From Rhodococcus yunnanensis NBRC 103083 (GTDB taxonomy: Bacteria > Actinomycetota > Actinomycetes > Mycobacteriales > Mycobacteriaceae): a stretch of 64,000 nucleotides of DNA. Position numbers and translations under genes: made by a program. Below the pieces are notes generated by a model, which saw only the letters and a program-made list of their open reading frames with translations, had not been told where the DNA came from and did not search any database. The DNA is taken from NCBI RefSeq assembly GCF_001895005.1, contig NZ_BCXH01000001.1, positions 682,001 through 746,000 of the forward strand, read 5' to 3'. Shown piece by piece: positions 17,585 through 27,954 of the stretch (the stretch's first letter is position 1; every line of letters starts with the position of its first letter).

Positions 17585-18721
17585 TCATGACGCAGGGTGT
17601 GGGAGCGGTAGCCGAACTCCACACAGCTCGGCAACCGCATACCCGCTGAAGGCCACTTCTCGGATCATCTCCGGTCCGGCACCCGCAGCAAGCGATGTGT
17701 CGAGCAATCGGGCGAGTGAGTACTCCGGGTCCGCTTTCAACGCGACGCCGATCGCCACCGCCGCGGTCGCGCCGTCCCCGCGGGCATAGGCGCTGAATGC
17801 GACGAGGGATGCAGGTACAGCACGATCGGGCGCAGGCAGGACCCGCATCAGATCCGACCACAGCATTTCCGCGATCAGTGCGACATCGGTGAGAACGAGC
17901 GCAAGCAGGCTGTCGCGAACCATGAGCCGGTTCAGCGCCACCCCTATCCGGGCCGCGCTCTGGACCGACAGTTCGACAGCAGGAGGTAGATCGGGAGACG
18001 GAGCCCTCGCGCACTGGATGACCTGGAGAATCTGTTCCAGATGAAATCCATCCGATCCGGACCTGTCCGCCCGTGCACGCGGCACGAGACGAGCGAGTTC
18101 CCGACTGACATCATCGTTGACCGGGCGCAGCGCGTCCTCCAGCGCTGCCCGCGACGGGAGCACCACTCGGCCTTCCAATGCATGCGCAAATGTCACCGGC
18201 GACAAGCTGGGATCGGCGACGAGTCCGCGTTCCTCCGGTCCGATCAGTGATGCCCATTCGCGTCCCGCTGCGATCTCCGCAATCGACAGCACCCTCAGCA
18301 CCTCTACGCCGTGAGCGCCGAGTTCGTCGGTGACGCACTGCGCCAGGGCCCGATACCTCGGATCACACGTCGGCCACGACGTTGTCGCCGACGCCCTGTC
18401 GTCGACGACAACGGCTATCACGGTATGGACGTTCTCTCGTTGGCATTGGTGGGCGAACCTGTCGATCACTTCCAGCATGTCGTCCGAGATCACGAACAAC
18501 GAGCCGTAGCTCACTTCGTGGCGCTCGGGAACCTCCAGATCGTGCCGCATGATCGTTCCGACGGTGAGCTTCTGCGTGCCACCGGTCCCGAGGCACAACA
18601 CCAGCAGTGACCTGTGCGGCACGAATCCGAGCATGGCAGGCACCGCAGCGATCGTCTCGCCGAGCGCGTCCAGGCGAACGGTGACGGAGGATATCGGGCG
18701 GTGGTCGGGGTGTGTCGTCAT
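17585..18721 (-). CDS. DUF4192 domain-containing protein
   Basis: A 378-residue actinobacterial protein of unknown function, recognised by the N-terminal DALGETIAAVPAMLGFVPHRSLLVL and the middle VLRVLSIAEIAAGREWASLIG. The C-terminal half has VAFSAYARGDGATAAVAIGVAL and tetratricopeptide-like pairs with DPEYSLARLLD. No signal peptide. Rv2712c occupies the same position after ideR in M. tuberculosis (from memory). Convergent with galE, with a 13-nt gap and no clear terminator. Confidence 0.86.
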   Translation of the reverse strand: MTTHPDHRPISSVTVRLDALGETIAAVPAMLGFVPHRSLLVLCLGTGGTQKLTVGTIMRHDLEVPERHEVSYGSLFVISDDMLEVIDRFAHQCQRENVHTVIAVVVDDRASATTSWPTCDPRYRALAQCVTDELGAHGVEVLRVLSIAEIAAGREWASLIGPEERGLVADPSLSPVTFAHALEGRVVLPSRAALEDALRPVNDDVSRELARLVPRARADRSGSDGFHLEQILQVIQCARAPSPDLPPAVELSVQSAARIGVALNRLMVRDSLLALVLTDVALIAEMLWSDLMRVLPAPDRAVPASLVAFSAYARGDGATAAVAIGVALKADPEYSLARLLDTSLAAGAGPEMIREVAFSGYAVAELCGVRLPLPHPAS

Positions 18722-18942
18722 GCGGACAACCCTCTACCCGTCGGCCGAGCCGAACGATGTCCCGACCAGCGGCGGAGCAGTGCCCTGTGGATCGAGGCTT
18801 CCCCTGTGTACAACTACCGACAAAGGAGTCGTAGGCGGGCGCCGAGTGTCCGTCGCCTGTGCTACCGCGCCTGATTCAGCCCTGGGGATCTGTTCAGCAC
18901 GGGGGTCCGAACAGCGCCGAGGGCACTCACGTCGGAGACGAA

Positions 18943-19647
18943 TCAGCCCGCTTTCACCTTCTGCACTGCCGCGGTGAACAACTCGTCCAGAGTCGCGGCG
19001 TCGGGAGCGGAATCGTCGAAGGACATGTACGTCGCCGAAATGCGGGTCTGTTCGACCTGGGCCATCAGAGTGAGCATCGATTGAGTCACCGAATCGGCAC
19101 CCGAGCCCGACGAGACCGTCTGCTTGACCGCGAGTGTGTCGTCGGCGCCGATCGGCGGTGCCGGGGTGATCGTCGATCGAATGGTGGATGTTGCGCCCGA
19201 CTTGGTGGCTCGCACTTCGGTGCACGTCTTCAGTTGCTCTTCGCGAGTCGACAGCGGATCGGCCACTGTGGTCAGTTCGATCGAGATCGTCGCGCGGTTC
19301 GCGTTGTCGGTACCGACGACGAGCGCAGCCGACGCCGGATCGGCAGGTTTGCACCCCGCTGGCGACACCTCGGCACCAGCGGGGATACCGGTGAGGTCCG
19401 GCAACGCTTGAGCTATTGCCTGCGGGGGCAGCACGATCGCGTCGTAGGGCGCGGGGAACTGCGAGGGGTCGAGCAGCAGCGCACCGAGATCGGCGTCCCC
19501 GGCCGCAACCGGCGTCGGGGACGCCCCCTGTCCGCTGGGAGCCGGAGTACCCGACACGTCGGAACTGCAGCCGGCGAGAGCAAGAGCTGCCACCGCACCG
19601 AGAGCGAGCAGGATCGGTCGAACGGTCGGTTCGGGTCGGCGCAGCAC
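18943..19647 (-). CDS. Secreted lipoprotein, resembling DUF5642/PknH-sensor-type proteins
   Basis: A 234-residue predicted lipoprotein. GTG 19647 is the supported start: GGAGGA lies 7 nt upstream and the product opens with a clean signal peptide (basic VLRRPEPTVRP, hydrophobic ILLALGAVAALALA, lipobox LAGC). A Ser/Pro/Gly linker follows, then a globular domain with LLLDPSQFPAPYDAIVLPP and two further cysteines (GCKPADP and LKTCTEV) that may form a disulfide. The longer in-frame ATG at 19692 would bury the signal peptide 15 residues inside. Extracytoplasmic; ligand unknown. Confidence 0.78.
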   Translation of the reverse strand: MLRRPEPTVRPILLALGAVAALALAGCSSDVSGTPAPSGQGASPTPVAAGDADLGALLLDPSQFPAPYDAIVLPPQAIAQALPDLTGIPAGAEVSPAGCKPADPASAALVVGTDNANRATISIELTTVADPLSTREEQLKTCTEVRATKSGATSTIRSTITPAPPIGADDTLAVKQTVSSGSGADSVTQSMLTLMAQVEQTRISATYMSFDDSAPDAATLDELFTAAVQKVKAG

Positions 19648-19746
19648 GAGAGTGTCCTCCAGCGGTCGAAAGCGGGTCTTGTCCGTTTCCACCTTCTCAC
19701 CTGGGTGTGGAACCGGGTGGGAGGCACGCGGGGCTGCAGGTCCGCG

Positions 19747-20373
19747 TCAACTTCCGCGCTTGATCCACTCCTCGAGATGCGGAGATTCCTCGCCGATGCT
19801 GGTGCCGTCACCATGCCCGGTGTTGACCTTCGTCTCCGCCGGTAGCGCGAACAGCCGATCTCGGATGGATCCGATGATCGTCGGAAAGTCCGAGAAGGAC
19901 CGACCCGTTGCCCCGGGGCCACCCGAGAACAGAGTGTCGCCGGAGAACAGCTCCCCGGCCTCGGGCACGTACAGGCAGTTCGACCCCGGCGAGTGTCCAG
20001 GCGTGTGCAGTGCATGGATGTCCGTACCTGCTACCGCTATGCGCATGCCGTCCTCGAGGACGGCATGCGCAATTCCTGGATGAGTCTGCTCCCAGAGCAC
20101 GTCGTCGGCCGGATGCAACAGGATCGGCGCATCGACGGTCGCCGACAATTCGGGAGCCACCGTCACATGATCGTTGTGACCGTGCGTGCAGACGATGGCT
20201 TTGACGGTGCGCCCGCCCACCGCGTCGACGATCGGCCCAGCATTGTGCGCAGCGTCGATGACGACCACCTCGTTGTCGTCACCGATCAACCAGATGTTGT
20301 TCTCCACGTCCCACTCACCACCGTCGAGCGTGAACGTCCCCGACGTGACGACCCTCTCGATACGCAGGCTCAC
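19747..20373 (-). CDS. Metallo-beta-lactamase-fold hydrolase linked to MscR
   Basis: A 208-residue glyoxalase-II-like hydrolase. THGHNDH at residues 63-69 supplies His64, His66, Asp68 and His69; HTPGHSPGS and [11 protein letters not shown] complete the dinuclear metal site. GTG 20373 overlaps the mscR stop as GTGA, so the two are translated as a pair. This pairing is conserved in mycothiol-making actinobacteria, where the hydrolase is thought to act on the product of MscR, presumably a mycothiol thioester; that specific reaction is inference. Confidence 0.9.
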   Translation of the reverse strand: MSLRIERVVTSGTFTLDGGEWDVENNIWLIGDDNEVVVIDAAHNAGPIVDAVGGRTVKAIVCTHGHNDHVTVAPELSATVDAPILLHPADDVLWEQTHPGIAHAVLEDGMRIAVAGTDIHALHTPGHSPGSNCLYVPEAGELFSGDTLFSGGPGATGRSFSDFPTIIGSIRDRLFALPAETKVNTGHGDGTSIGEESPHLEEWIKRGS

Positions 20374-21455
20374 AGCTCCACCACCGAACGCAACACGGTC
20401 CCCTTGTGCATCTTCTCGAACGCTGCTTCGATGTCCTCGAGCCCGATCCGTTCGGTCACGAACTTCTCCAGGGGCAACCGGCCCTGCTCGTACAGATCCA
20501 CCAACAGCGGGAAATCGCGCTCCGGCAGGCAATCGCCGTACCACGACGACTTGAGCGATCCACCACGCGAGAAGAAATCGATGAGCGGCATCTCCAACGT
20601 CATGTCCGGCGTCGGCACACCGACCAGGACGACCGTGCCGGCCAGATCACGTGCGTAGAACGCCTGCTTCCACGTCTCCGGCCGACCGACGGCATCGATG
20701 ACGACATCGGCACCGAAACCGCCGGTCAGCTCCTGCACCGCCGCAACAGCATCCACCGACGACGCATCGACGGTGTGTGTGGCACCGAGATCCTTTGCCC
20801 ATTCGAGCTTGCCGGAATCACGATCGACCGCGATGATCGTCGTCGCTCCTGCCAGGCGAGCGCCCGCGATCGCAGCGTCACCGACACCGCCGCACCCGAT
20901 GACGGCCACCGAATCACCCCGCGAGACATTGCCGGTGTTCATCGCCGCGCCGAGCCCCGCCATCACCCCGCAGCCGAGCAGTCCGACCACCGCAGGATCG
21001 GAATCCGGGTTCACCTTCGTGCACTGCCCCTCGTGCACCAAGGTCTTGTCCGCGAACGCACCGATCCCCAGTGCGGGCGACAGTTCGGTGCCGTCGTCCA
21101 AGGTCATCTTCTTCGACGCGTTGTGGGTGTCGAAGCAGTACCAGGGCTTGCCCCTCTTGCAGGCTCGGCATTCGCCGCACACAGCACGCCAGTTCAAGAC
21201 TACGAAGTCACCGATCTCGACGTGGGTGACCGCGTCGCCGATCGATTCGACGACACCGGACGCCTCGTGCCCGAGCAGGAACGGGAATTCGTCGTTGATA
21301 CCGCCCTCGCGGTAGTGCAGATCCGTATGACAGACCCCGCACGCCGCGACCTTCACGATCACGTCGAAAGGCCCCGGATCCGGAATCGTGATCGTCTCGA
21401 TCGACACCGGCTCACCCTTGGCCTTGGCCACGACGGCACGCACTTGCTGCGGCAT
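20370..21455 (-). CDS. mscR: S-nitrosomycothiol reductase / mycothiol-dependent formaldehyde dehydrogenase
   Basis: Zinc-dependent class III-type alcohol dehydrogenase of 361 residues, the family's exact length. It oxidises the mycothiol-formaldehyde adduct and reduces S-nitrosomycothiol, so it serves formaldehyde and NO detoxification. Catalytic zinc ligands lie in AACGVCHTD (Cys39, Cys42) and LLGHEASG (His63-Glu64); the structural zinc cysteines are in [33 protein letters not shown] binds NAD. ATG 21455 follows GGAGGA. Forms an operon with the MBL-fold gene and is divergent from sthA. Confidence 0.93.
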   Translation of the reverse strand: MPQQVRAVVAKAKGEPVSIETITIPDPGPFDVIVKVAACGVCHTDLHYREGGINDEFPFLLGHEASGVVESIGDAVTHVEIGDFVVLNWRAVCGECRACKRGKPWYCFDTHNASKKMTLDDGTELSPALGIGAFADKTLVHEGQCTKVNPDSDPAVVGLLGCGVMAGLGAAMNTGNVSRGDSVAVIGCGGVGDAAIAGARLAGATTIIAVDRDSGKLEWAKDLGATHTVDASSVDAVAAVQELTGGFGADVVIDAVGRPETWKQAFYARDLAGTVVLVGVPTPDMTLEMPLIDFFSRGGSLKSSWYGDCLPERDFPLLVDLYEQGRLPLEKFVTERIGLEDIEAAFEKMHKGTVLRSVVEL

Positions 21456-21608
21456 TGTTTCCTCCACGCTCGACTCGAATGTCCTTGCTTCAGAGAACCA
21501 CAACCCATGCATGGGTAGCGACATTCGCACCTTGTGAAATGTCGTCTGTTCACGAGCTTGTGACCCGAGTGGCATATGAATTTTGCGTGAGCGGAGTAAC
21601 TATGAGCC

Positions 21609-23024
21609 ATGTCTGTTGCGATCGAATACGACCTGGTTGTCATCGGTTCCGGCCCCGGCGGTCAGAAGGCGGCGATCGCGGCCGCAAAACTCGGCAAACG
21701 CGTGGCCATCGTCGAGAAGGGCAAGATGCTCGGCGGCGTCTGCGTGAACACGGGAACGATCCCGTCCAAGACACTCCGCGAAGCGGTGTTGTATCTGACA
21801 GGGATGAATCAGCGAGAGCTGTACGGGGCGAGTTACCGGGTCAAGGCCAACATCACCCCCTCCGACCTACTGGCGCGCACCAGCCACGTCATCGGCAAGG
21901 AGATCGAAGTGGTGCGCTCGCAGTTGCTGCGCAATCGCATCGAACTCATCACCGGCACCGGTAAGTTCCTCGACCCCCACACCATCGTGGTCGACGACGA
22001 ACAGCGTGGCGAACGAATCACCGTCTCGGCGAGCAACGTCGTCATCGCGACCGGAACGGCGCCTGCCCGGCCCGCGGGCGTGGAGTTCGACGACTACCGA
22101 GTGCTCGACAGTGATGGAATCCTCAACCTGGAGTTCATTCCGGCCTCGATGGTGGTCGTGGGCGCAGGCGTGATCGGAATCGAGTATGCGTCGATGTTCG
22201 CCGCCCTCGGCACCAAGGTGACGGTGGTCGAGAAGCGCGAGACGATGCTGGACTTCTGTGACCGAGAAATCGTCGAATCTCTTCAATTCCACCTACGCGA
22301 TCTCGCCGTCACGTTCCGGTTCGGCGAGGCGGTCACCGCGGTCGATGTCGGCCCGTCAGGAACAGTCACGACGCTGGCCAGCGGCAAACGAATTCCGGCA
22401 GAAGCCGTCATGTACTCCGCTGGGCGTCAAGGACTGACCGAGTCACTCGACCTCGAGAACGCAGGACTCGAGGCCGACGCGCGCGGCCGAATCTTCGTCG
22501 ACGACAACTTCCAGACCAAGGTCGATCACATCTACGCCGTCGGCGATGTCATCGGGTTCCCAGCGCTGGCGGCCACGTCCATGGATCAGGGCAGGCTGGC
22601 TGCCTATCACGCATTCGGCGAGCCGAGCAAGGGATTGATGGACCTGCAGCCGATCGGCATCTACTCCATACCCGAGGTCTCGTACGTGGGCGCCACCGAA
22701 GTCGACCTGACCAAGAACTCGATCCCCTACGAGGTCGGCGTGTCCCGCTATCGCGAACTTGCCCGAGGACAGATCGCCGGCGACTCGTACGGCATGCTCA
22801 AACTGCTGGTGTCCACCGATGATCTGACACTGCTCGGAGTCCACATCTTCGGGTCGGGGGCCACCGACCTGATTCACATCGGCCAAGCGGTCATGGGATG
22901 CGGCGGCACGGTGGACTACCTCGTCGACGCCGTCTTCAACTATCCAACGCTGTCCGACGCCTACAAAGTTGCTGCCCTCGACGTCACCAACAAGATCCGC
23001 GCGCTGCACAACTTCGCGCACTGA
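21609..23024 (+). CDS. sthA: Soluble pyridine nucleotide transhydrogenase (Si-specific)
   Basis: FAD flavoprotein of 471 residues that equilibrates NADPH and NADH in the cytosol. [17 protein letters not shown] binds [20 protein letters not shown] binds NAD(P). The redox-disulfide position reads [14 protein letters not shown]: only the first Cys of the CxxxxC pair remains, the second being Thr. That is the hallmark separating SthA from dihydrolipoamide dehydrogenase. Rv2713 has the same motif. Divergent from mscR with a 153-nt gap. Confidence 0.95.
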   Translation: MSVAIEYDLVVIGSGPGGQKAAIAAAKLGKRVAIVEKGKMLGGVCVNTGTIPSKTLREAVLYLTGMNQRELYGASYRVKANITPSDLLARTSHVIGKEIEVVRSQLLRNRIELITGTGKFLDPHTIVVDDEQRGERITVSASNVVIATGTAPARPAGVEFDDYRVLDSDGILNLEFIPASMVVVGAGVIGIEYASMFAALGTKVTVVEKRETMLDFCDREIVESLQFHLRDLAVTFRFGEAVTAVDVGPSGTVTTLASGKRIPAEAVMYSAGRQGLTESLDLENAGLEADARGRIFVDDNFQTKVDHIYAVGDVIGFPALAATSMDQGRLAAYHAFGEPSKGLMDLQPIGIYSIPEVSYVGATEVDLTKNSIPYEVGVSRYRELARGQIAGDSYGMLKLLVSTDDLTLLGVHIFGSGATDLIHIGQAVMGCGGTVDYLVDAVFNYPTLSDAYKVAALDVTNKIRALHNFAH

Positions 23025-23209
23025 CCGGCGACGCCGGTTTCCCATGCGGGAATGATCGGAGTGATGGGCGGTGTTGTGCAGGGTGAGGTATCGAGTCGTG
23101 TCCTCTCGGTGCAATAGACGTACCGGCACGCAGGTATTCTGACTCGGAGTCGGTTTTGCCCCGCGCACGATGGCCGGTGCGTCGGGTGATTCAAGGAAAG
23201 GGGTCCGCG

Positions 23210-24160
23210 ATGGACGAGCAATCGAGCATGTACGAACTGGAGTTTCCGGCTCCACAGACATCGTCCGGCGACGGTGTGGGACCAGTGCTCGTTCATGGGC
23301 TCGAGGGATTCTCGGACGCCGGTCATGCCGTGAAGTTGGCGACTCAGCACCTCCGCGACACACTGGAGACCGAGCTGGTCGCGTCCTTCGATGTCGACGA
23401 ACTGATCGACTACCGCTCGCGGCGACCCACGATGACGTTCAAAGCGGATCATTTCTCGGACTACGACGCCCCCGAACTGAATCTGTATGCGGTCAAGGAC
23501 AACGCGGGCGTCCCGTTTCTTCTTCTCGCCGGTATGGAACCGGATCTGCGGTGGGAGAAATTCACGACTGCCGTCCGTCTTCTCGCCGAGCAGCTGGGCG
23601 TGCGGCGCACGATCGGTCTCGGTTCGATCCCGATGGCGATCCCGCACACCCGTCCGTTGGGAGTGACTGCGCATTCTTCCGACAAGTCTCTGGTCGCCGA
23701 CGATCAGAGTTGGTCCGGAGAGCTGCAGGTGCCCGGCAGCGTGTCGTCGTTGTTGGAGTTCAGGCTCGCGCAGCACGGGCACGAGTCGATGGGCTTCTCC
23801 GTTCACGTCCCGCACTACCTGGCGCAGACGGATTATCCCGGCGCTGCCGAGACACTGCTGGAGAACGTCAGCGAAGCAGGTGGCCTGGATCTTCCCTTGG
23901 CAGCATTGGGTCAGGCCGCGGCTCGCGTACGGGAGCAGGTCGACGAGCACATCACCGGCAACGAGGAAGTGCAGTCGGTCGTCCACGCGCTGGAGCGGCA
24001 GTACGACACGTATGTCGCGGCGCAGGAACAGCAGTCGACGCTGCTGGCGGGAGACGAACCGCTCCCGAGCGGCGACGAGCTCGGCGCCGAATTCGAACGG
24101 TTCCTCGCCGAGCAGGGTGGGTTCGACCCGGGCCCCGAATCGGGCCGCACCGGGGACTGA
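23210..24160 (+). CDS. PAC2-family (proteasome-assembly-chaperone-like) protein
   Basis: A 316-residue actinobacterial PAC2 protein, homologous to Rv2714. ATG 23210 follows AAAGGGG at 23197-23203. The Rossmann-like core runs from VLVHGLEGFSDAGHAVKLATQHL through FDVDELIDYRSRRP, PFLLLAGMEPDLRW and TIGLGSIPMAIPHTRP. The C-terminal ~70 residues are helical and acidic, ending GFDPGPESGRTGD. No catalytic residues are known. The name comes from similarity to eukaryotic proteasome chaperones; a proteasome role here is unproven. Confidence 0.9.
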   Translation: MDEQSSMYELEFPAPQTSSGDGVGPVLVHGLEGFSDAGHAVKLATQHLRDTLETELVASFDVDELIDYRSRRPTMTFKADHFSDYDAPELNLYAVKDNAGVPFLLLAGMEPDLRWEKFTTAVRLLAEQLGVRRTIGLGSIPMAIPHTRPLGVTAHSSDKSLVADDQSWSGELQVPGSVSSLLEFRLAQHGHESMGFSVHVPHYLAQTDYPGAAETLLENVSEAGGLDLPLAALGQAAARVREQVDEHITGNEEVQSVVHALERQYDTYVAAQEQQSTLLAGDEPLPSGDELGAEFERFLAEQGGFDPGPESGRTGD

Positions 24161-24178
24161 TCCGAACGGTCGACGCAG

Positions 24179-24220
24179 AGCGGGAGGGTGTGCGACTTCT
24201 CACACAGCCTCCCGCTTTTT
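24179..24220 (+). terminator. Intrinsic terminator after the PAC2 gene
   Basis: AGCGGGAGG (24179-24187) pairs with CCTCCCGCT (24208-24216), with an inner GTGTG/CACAC stem, and a TTTTT run ends it (24216-24220). A textbook Rho-independent structure. Confidence 0.9.
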
Positions 24221-24280
24221 CGTGGCCGCGACCATAACGGCTCAGAAGTGAAACATATCTGTAACTCCGAATGCTCTCGA

Positions 24281-24286
24281 TATAGT
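24281..24286 (+). promoter_or_regulatory. Predicted -10 element upstream of the alpha/beta hydrolase
   Basis: TATAGT matches 5 of 6 of the -10 consensus in a locally AT-rich stretch (24250-24290). No good -35 is seen. Start near 24293 would give a leader of about 66 nt. Confidence 0.45.
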
Positions 24287-24358
24287 GCCGACCGCATCAT
24301 CTCGTGCGAGAGTCATAGACGACGAAATGGACAGGCCGAGGGGGAATCAGGAGGCGAC

Positions 24359-25396
24359 ATGAGCAATCCACGCACTCGCAAGCTCCGACCGGTTCCCGAC
24401 GCCGAACCACGCCTGGTCTACCGAACCATCCACGGCTACCGACGGGCATTCAGGATGGCAGGCGAGGGACCCGCGCTGCTGCTGATCCACGGAATCGGCG
24501 ACAATTCCGAGACCTGGAACGACGTCATCCCGCACCTGGCACAGAACTACACGGTGATCGCGCCGGATCTGCTCGGTCATGGTCGTTCCGACAAACCTCG
24601 TGCCGATTACTCCGTTGCCGCGTATGCGAACGGGATGCGTGATCTGCTGTCCATCCTCGGCATCGAACACGTGACGGTTGTCGGCCATTCGCTCGGCGGC
24701 GGTGTGGCCATGCAGTTCTCCTACCAGTTTCCGAACATGGTCGACAGGCTCGTGCTCGTGTCCTCCGGAGGCGTCACCAAGGACGTCCATCCTTTACTGC
24801 GACTTGCCTCGATCCCGCTGGCCAGCGAAGTGGTGAAACTGCTACGCGTGCCAGGGGCCATGCCCTTGGTCCGACTCGCAGGCAATCTGATCAGCAAACT
24901 GAACGGATCACCCCTGCGGCCCGGCTCTCTGCTGCACGACACTCCCGATCTGGTCCGGGTCCTGAGCGGTCTCCCCGATCCCACCGCGCACGAGGCCTAT
25001 CTCCGGACTCTTCGTGCCGTCGTCGACTGGCGCGGCCAGGTCGTCACGATGCTCGATCGATGTTATCTGACCGAGAACCTGCCGGTCCTGCTGATCTGGG
25101 GCGACCAGGACTCGGTCATCCCGCTCAGCCACGCACACCTCGCCCATTCCGCGATGCCAGGATCGCACCTGTCCGTATTCCGCAAGTCCGGACACTTTCC
25201 GTTCCGCGACGACCCGATCCACTTCCTTCACGTCCTCGAGGAATTCTTCGCCTCGACGCCCGCGCTGGAGTTCGACGAAACCCGCTGGCGCAATCTTCTC
25301 ATCGCCGGCGTCGGCGAGGACATGATCACGGGCAACGCCAGCACCCGCCTCGCTGTCCTCGGCGCCATGGGATCGGACGAGCGCAGCGCCACGTGA
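24359..25396 (+). CDS. Alpha/beta-fold hydrolase
   Basis: A 345-residue hydrolase, homologue of Rv2715. ATG 24359 follows AGGAGG at 24349-24354. LLIHGIGDNSETW forms the oxyanion region and VVGHSLGGG carries the nucleophile Ser. IWGDQDSVIP has the acid Asp and KSGHFPFRDDP the catalytic His. The lid between strands 6 and 7 is long and hydrophobic, which suits a lipid or ester substrate. No signal peptide, so cytosolic. Substrate not identifiable from sequence. Confidence 0.9.
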   Translation: MSNPRTRKLRPVPDAEPRLVYRTIHGYRRAFRMAGEGPALLLIHGIGDNSETWNDVIPHLAQNYTVIAPDLLGHGRSDKPRADYSVAAYANGMRDLLSILGIEHVTVVGHSLGGGVAMQFSYQFPNMVDRLVLVSSGGVTKDVHPLLRLASIPLASEVVKLLRVPGAMPLVRLAGNLISKLNGSPLRPGSLLHDTPDLVRVLSGLPDPTAHEAYLRTLRAVVDWRGQVVTMLDRCYLTENLPVLLIWGDQDSVIPLSHAHLAHSAMPGSHLSVFRKSGHFPFRDDPIHFLHVLEEFFASTPALEFDETRWRNLLIAGVGEDMITGNASTRLAVLGAMGSDERSAT

Positions 25397-25440
25397 GACG
25401 GGTCGATGGTGTGTTCGGGCCCATCGCCCCATAACCTGTA

Positions 25441-27954
25441 ATGGTGCTTCTCACCGAACTCGTCCCTGATACCACCACCGGCGAGGCACAGGACCCGGAC
25501 ACGTTGTTCGACGTGTTCACCACATGGACAGCTGATCGAGGTCTGACGCTCTACCCCGCGCAAGAAGAAGCACTGATCGAGCTCGTCACCGGCTCCAATG
25601 TCATTCTGGCGACGCCCACCGGATCCGGAAAGTCGATGGTGGCCGTCGGAGCGCATTTCGCGGCAATGGCGTCGGGAATCCGTAGTTTCTACACCGCCCC
25701 GATCAAAGCCCTCGTGAGCGAGAAATTCTTCGCGCTGTGCGATATTTTCGGTGCTCAGAACGTCGGAATGATGACCGGTGACGCATCCGTCAACGCCGGT
25801 GCGCCGATTATCTGCGCCACCGCCGAGATCGTCGCGAATCTGGCTCTCCGCCAGGGTGCGAACTCGGACATCGGTCAGGTGATCATGGACGAGTTCCACT
25901 ACTACTCCGAGCCCGATCGCGGCTGGGCCTGGCAAGTTCCGTTGATCGAGCTACCGAACGCACAGTTTCTGCTCATGTCCGCGACACTCGGCGACGTCTC
26001 GTTCTTCCGCGACGACCTGACAGCACGGACCGGTCGGCCGACCACCGTCGTGTCCGGCACCGAACGCCCTGTCCCCCTGATGTTCTCGTATGTGACCACT
26101 CCGGTCGGCGAGACCATCGAAGAACTAGTGAACACGCACCTCGCGCCCGTATACGTCGTGCACTTCACCCAGGCCGCTGCCCTGGAACGGGCGCAAGCCC
26201 TGACGAGTGTGAACGTCGCATCGAAGGCCGAGAAGCAGGCGATCGCCGACGCCATAGGCGAATTTCGCTTCACGACGGGGTTCGGCAAGACACTGTCGCG
26301 TCTGGTGCGTCACGGCATCGGCGTCCATCACGCGGGCATGCTGCCGAAATATCGACGGTTGGTGGAGAAGCTGGCTCAGGACGGCTTGCTCAAGGTGATT
26401 TGCGGGACCGACACTCTCGGCGTCGGTATCAACGTTCCCATCCGGACCGTCCTGTTCACCGGCCTGACGAAGTACGACGGTATCCGCACCCGCAAGCTGC
26501 GCGCACGGGAGTTTCATCAGATCGCCGGGCGCGCTGGACGGGCGGGATACGACACCCTCGGAACCGTGGTGGTCGAAGCTCCCGAACACGACATCGAGAA
26601 TGCCCGCCTCGTCGCGAAGGCAGGTGACGATGCCAAGAAACTCAAGCGGGTGCAACGCAAGAAGGCGCCGGACGGCTTCGTCTCGTGGGGTGAGCCGACG
26701 TTCGATCGCATCGTCACTGCCAGCCCCGAAGCCTTGCAGTCACGATTCACGGTCAGCAATTCCATGTTGCTCAATGTCATTGCGAGGCCCGGCAATTGCT
26801 TTCAGGCGATGCGGCATCTTCTCGAGCAGAACCACGAGAGCAGACCGGCGCAGCGTAAGCACATCCTGCGTGCCATCTCGCTGTATCGGGGATTGGTGGC
26901 AGCCGGCATCGTCGAGCAACTTGCCGAACCCGATGCGGACGGTCGGCATGCACGTCTGACCGTCGACCTGCAACCGGACTTCGCCCTGAATCAGCCGCTG
27001 TCGCCGTTCGCGCTTGCATCGTTCGAACTTCTCGACGCGGATTCGCCGACGCACGCACTCGATGTGGTGTCGATCATCGAGTCGACTCTCGACGATCCAC
27101 GCCAAATTCTGATGGCTCAGCAGCATGCCGCCCGCGGCGAGGCCGTGTCGCAGATGAAGGCGGACGGCATCGAATACGAAGAACGAATGGAACTTCTCGA
27201 AGAGGTCACGTGGCCGAAACCACTTGCCGAACTTCTGGTTCCGGCGTTCGAAATCTATCGAGGCGGACATCCGTGGCTGTCGGAGTTCGCGTTGTCCCCC
27301 AAGTCGGTCGTCCGCGACATGATCGAGCGCACGATGACGTTCGCGGAGTTGATCAGCCACTACGGACTGAGCCGGTCCGAGGGGCTGGTTCTGCGATACC
27401 TGGCCGACGCGTACCGCGCCCTGCGTCAGACCGTGCCACCCGAGGCGCGCACCGAAGAAGTTCAAGACATCACCGAATGGCTCGGCGAACTCGTCCGCCA
27501 GGTCGATTCGAGCCTGCTCGACGAGTGGGAAAATCTCACCGACCCGGGCGAGGAACCGGAGGCACGGCCGGAGGCATACGGAGGAGATTCACCACGAGCG
27601 ATCTCCGCCAATCCACGTGCATTCCGAATCATGGTGCGCAACGCCATCTTCAAGCGCGTCGAACTCGCGGCGACGCGTCGCTGGTATCTGCTCGACGAGT
27701 TGGACGACGGACCCGACTGGGAATCGGAACTGGCTCCGTTCTTCGAGGAGTACGGCGAACTCGGCTCCGGACCGTCCGCGCGCGGACCGGCGCTGTTCCA
27801 ACTCACCGTGGGCCGTGAGAACACGACGGTCCGGCAGATTCTCGAAGATCCCGACGGCGACCACGGTTGGTCACTGAACGCCGTCGTGGACGTGGAGGAG
27901 TCGAATGCAGCGAGCGAGATCGTGTTCGAGGAGATCACGATCATCGCCGGTTAG
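25441..27954 (+). CDS. Ski2-like DEAD/DEAH-box RNA helicase with DUF3516 C-terminus
   Basis: An 837-residue SF2 helicase. Walker A is TPTGSGKS at residues 58-65, motif II is DEFH at 150-153, motif III is MSATLGD, and CGTDTLGVGINVPIRTVLFTGL with HQIAGRAGRAGYDTLGTVV gives motifs V-VI. This Ski2/Mtr4-type core is followed by the ~400-residue actinobacterial DUF3516 region, unlike classical HelY. A role in RNA turnover is inferred. There is no ribosome site; TAACCT at 25432-25437 lies so close that a leaderless start at GTG 25444, one codon after ATG 25441, is plausible. Confidence 0.88.
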   Translation: MVLLTELVPDTTTGEAQDPDTLFDVFTTWTADRGLTLYPAQEEALIELVTGSNVILATPTGSGKSMVAVGAHFAAMASGIRSFYTAPIKALVSEKFFALCDIFGAQNVGMMTGDASVNAGAPIICATAEIVANLALRQGANSDIGQVIMDEFHYYSEPDRGWAWQVPLIELPNAQFLLMSATLGDVSFFRDDLTARTGRPTTVVSGTERPVPLMFSYVTTPVGETIEELVNTHLAPVYVVHFTQAAALERAQALTSVNVASKAEKQAIADAIGEFRFTTGFGKTLSRLVRHGIGVHHAGMLPKYRRLVEKLAQDGLLKVICGTDTLGVGINVPIRTVLFTGLTKYDGIRTRKLRAREFHQIAGRAGRAGYDTLGTVVVEAPEHDIENARLVAKAGDDAKKLKRVQRKKAPDGFVSWGEPTFDRIVTASPEALQSRFTVSNSMLLNVIARPGNCFQAMRHLLEQNHESRPAQRKHILRAISLYRGLVAAGIVEQLAEPDADGRHARLTVDLQPDFALNQPLSPFALASFELLDADSPTHALDVVSIIESTLDDPRQILMAQQHAARGEAVSQMKADGIEYEERMELLEEVTWPKPLAELLVPAFEIYRGGHPWLSEFALSPKSVVRDMIERTMTFAELISHYGLSRSEGLVLRYLADAYRALRQTVPPEARTEEVQDITEWLGELVRQVDSSLLDEWENLTDPGEEPEARPEAYGGDSPRAISANPRAFRIMVRNAIFKRVELAATRRWYLLDELDDGPDWESELAPFFEEYGELGSGPSARGPALFQLTVGRENTTVRQILEDPDGDHGWSLNAVVDVEESNAASEIVFEEITIIAG

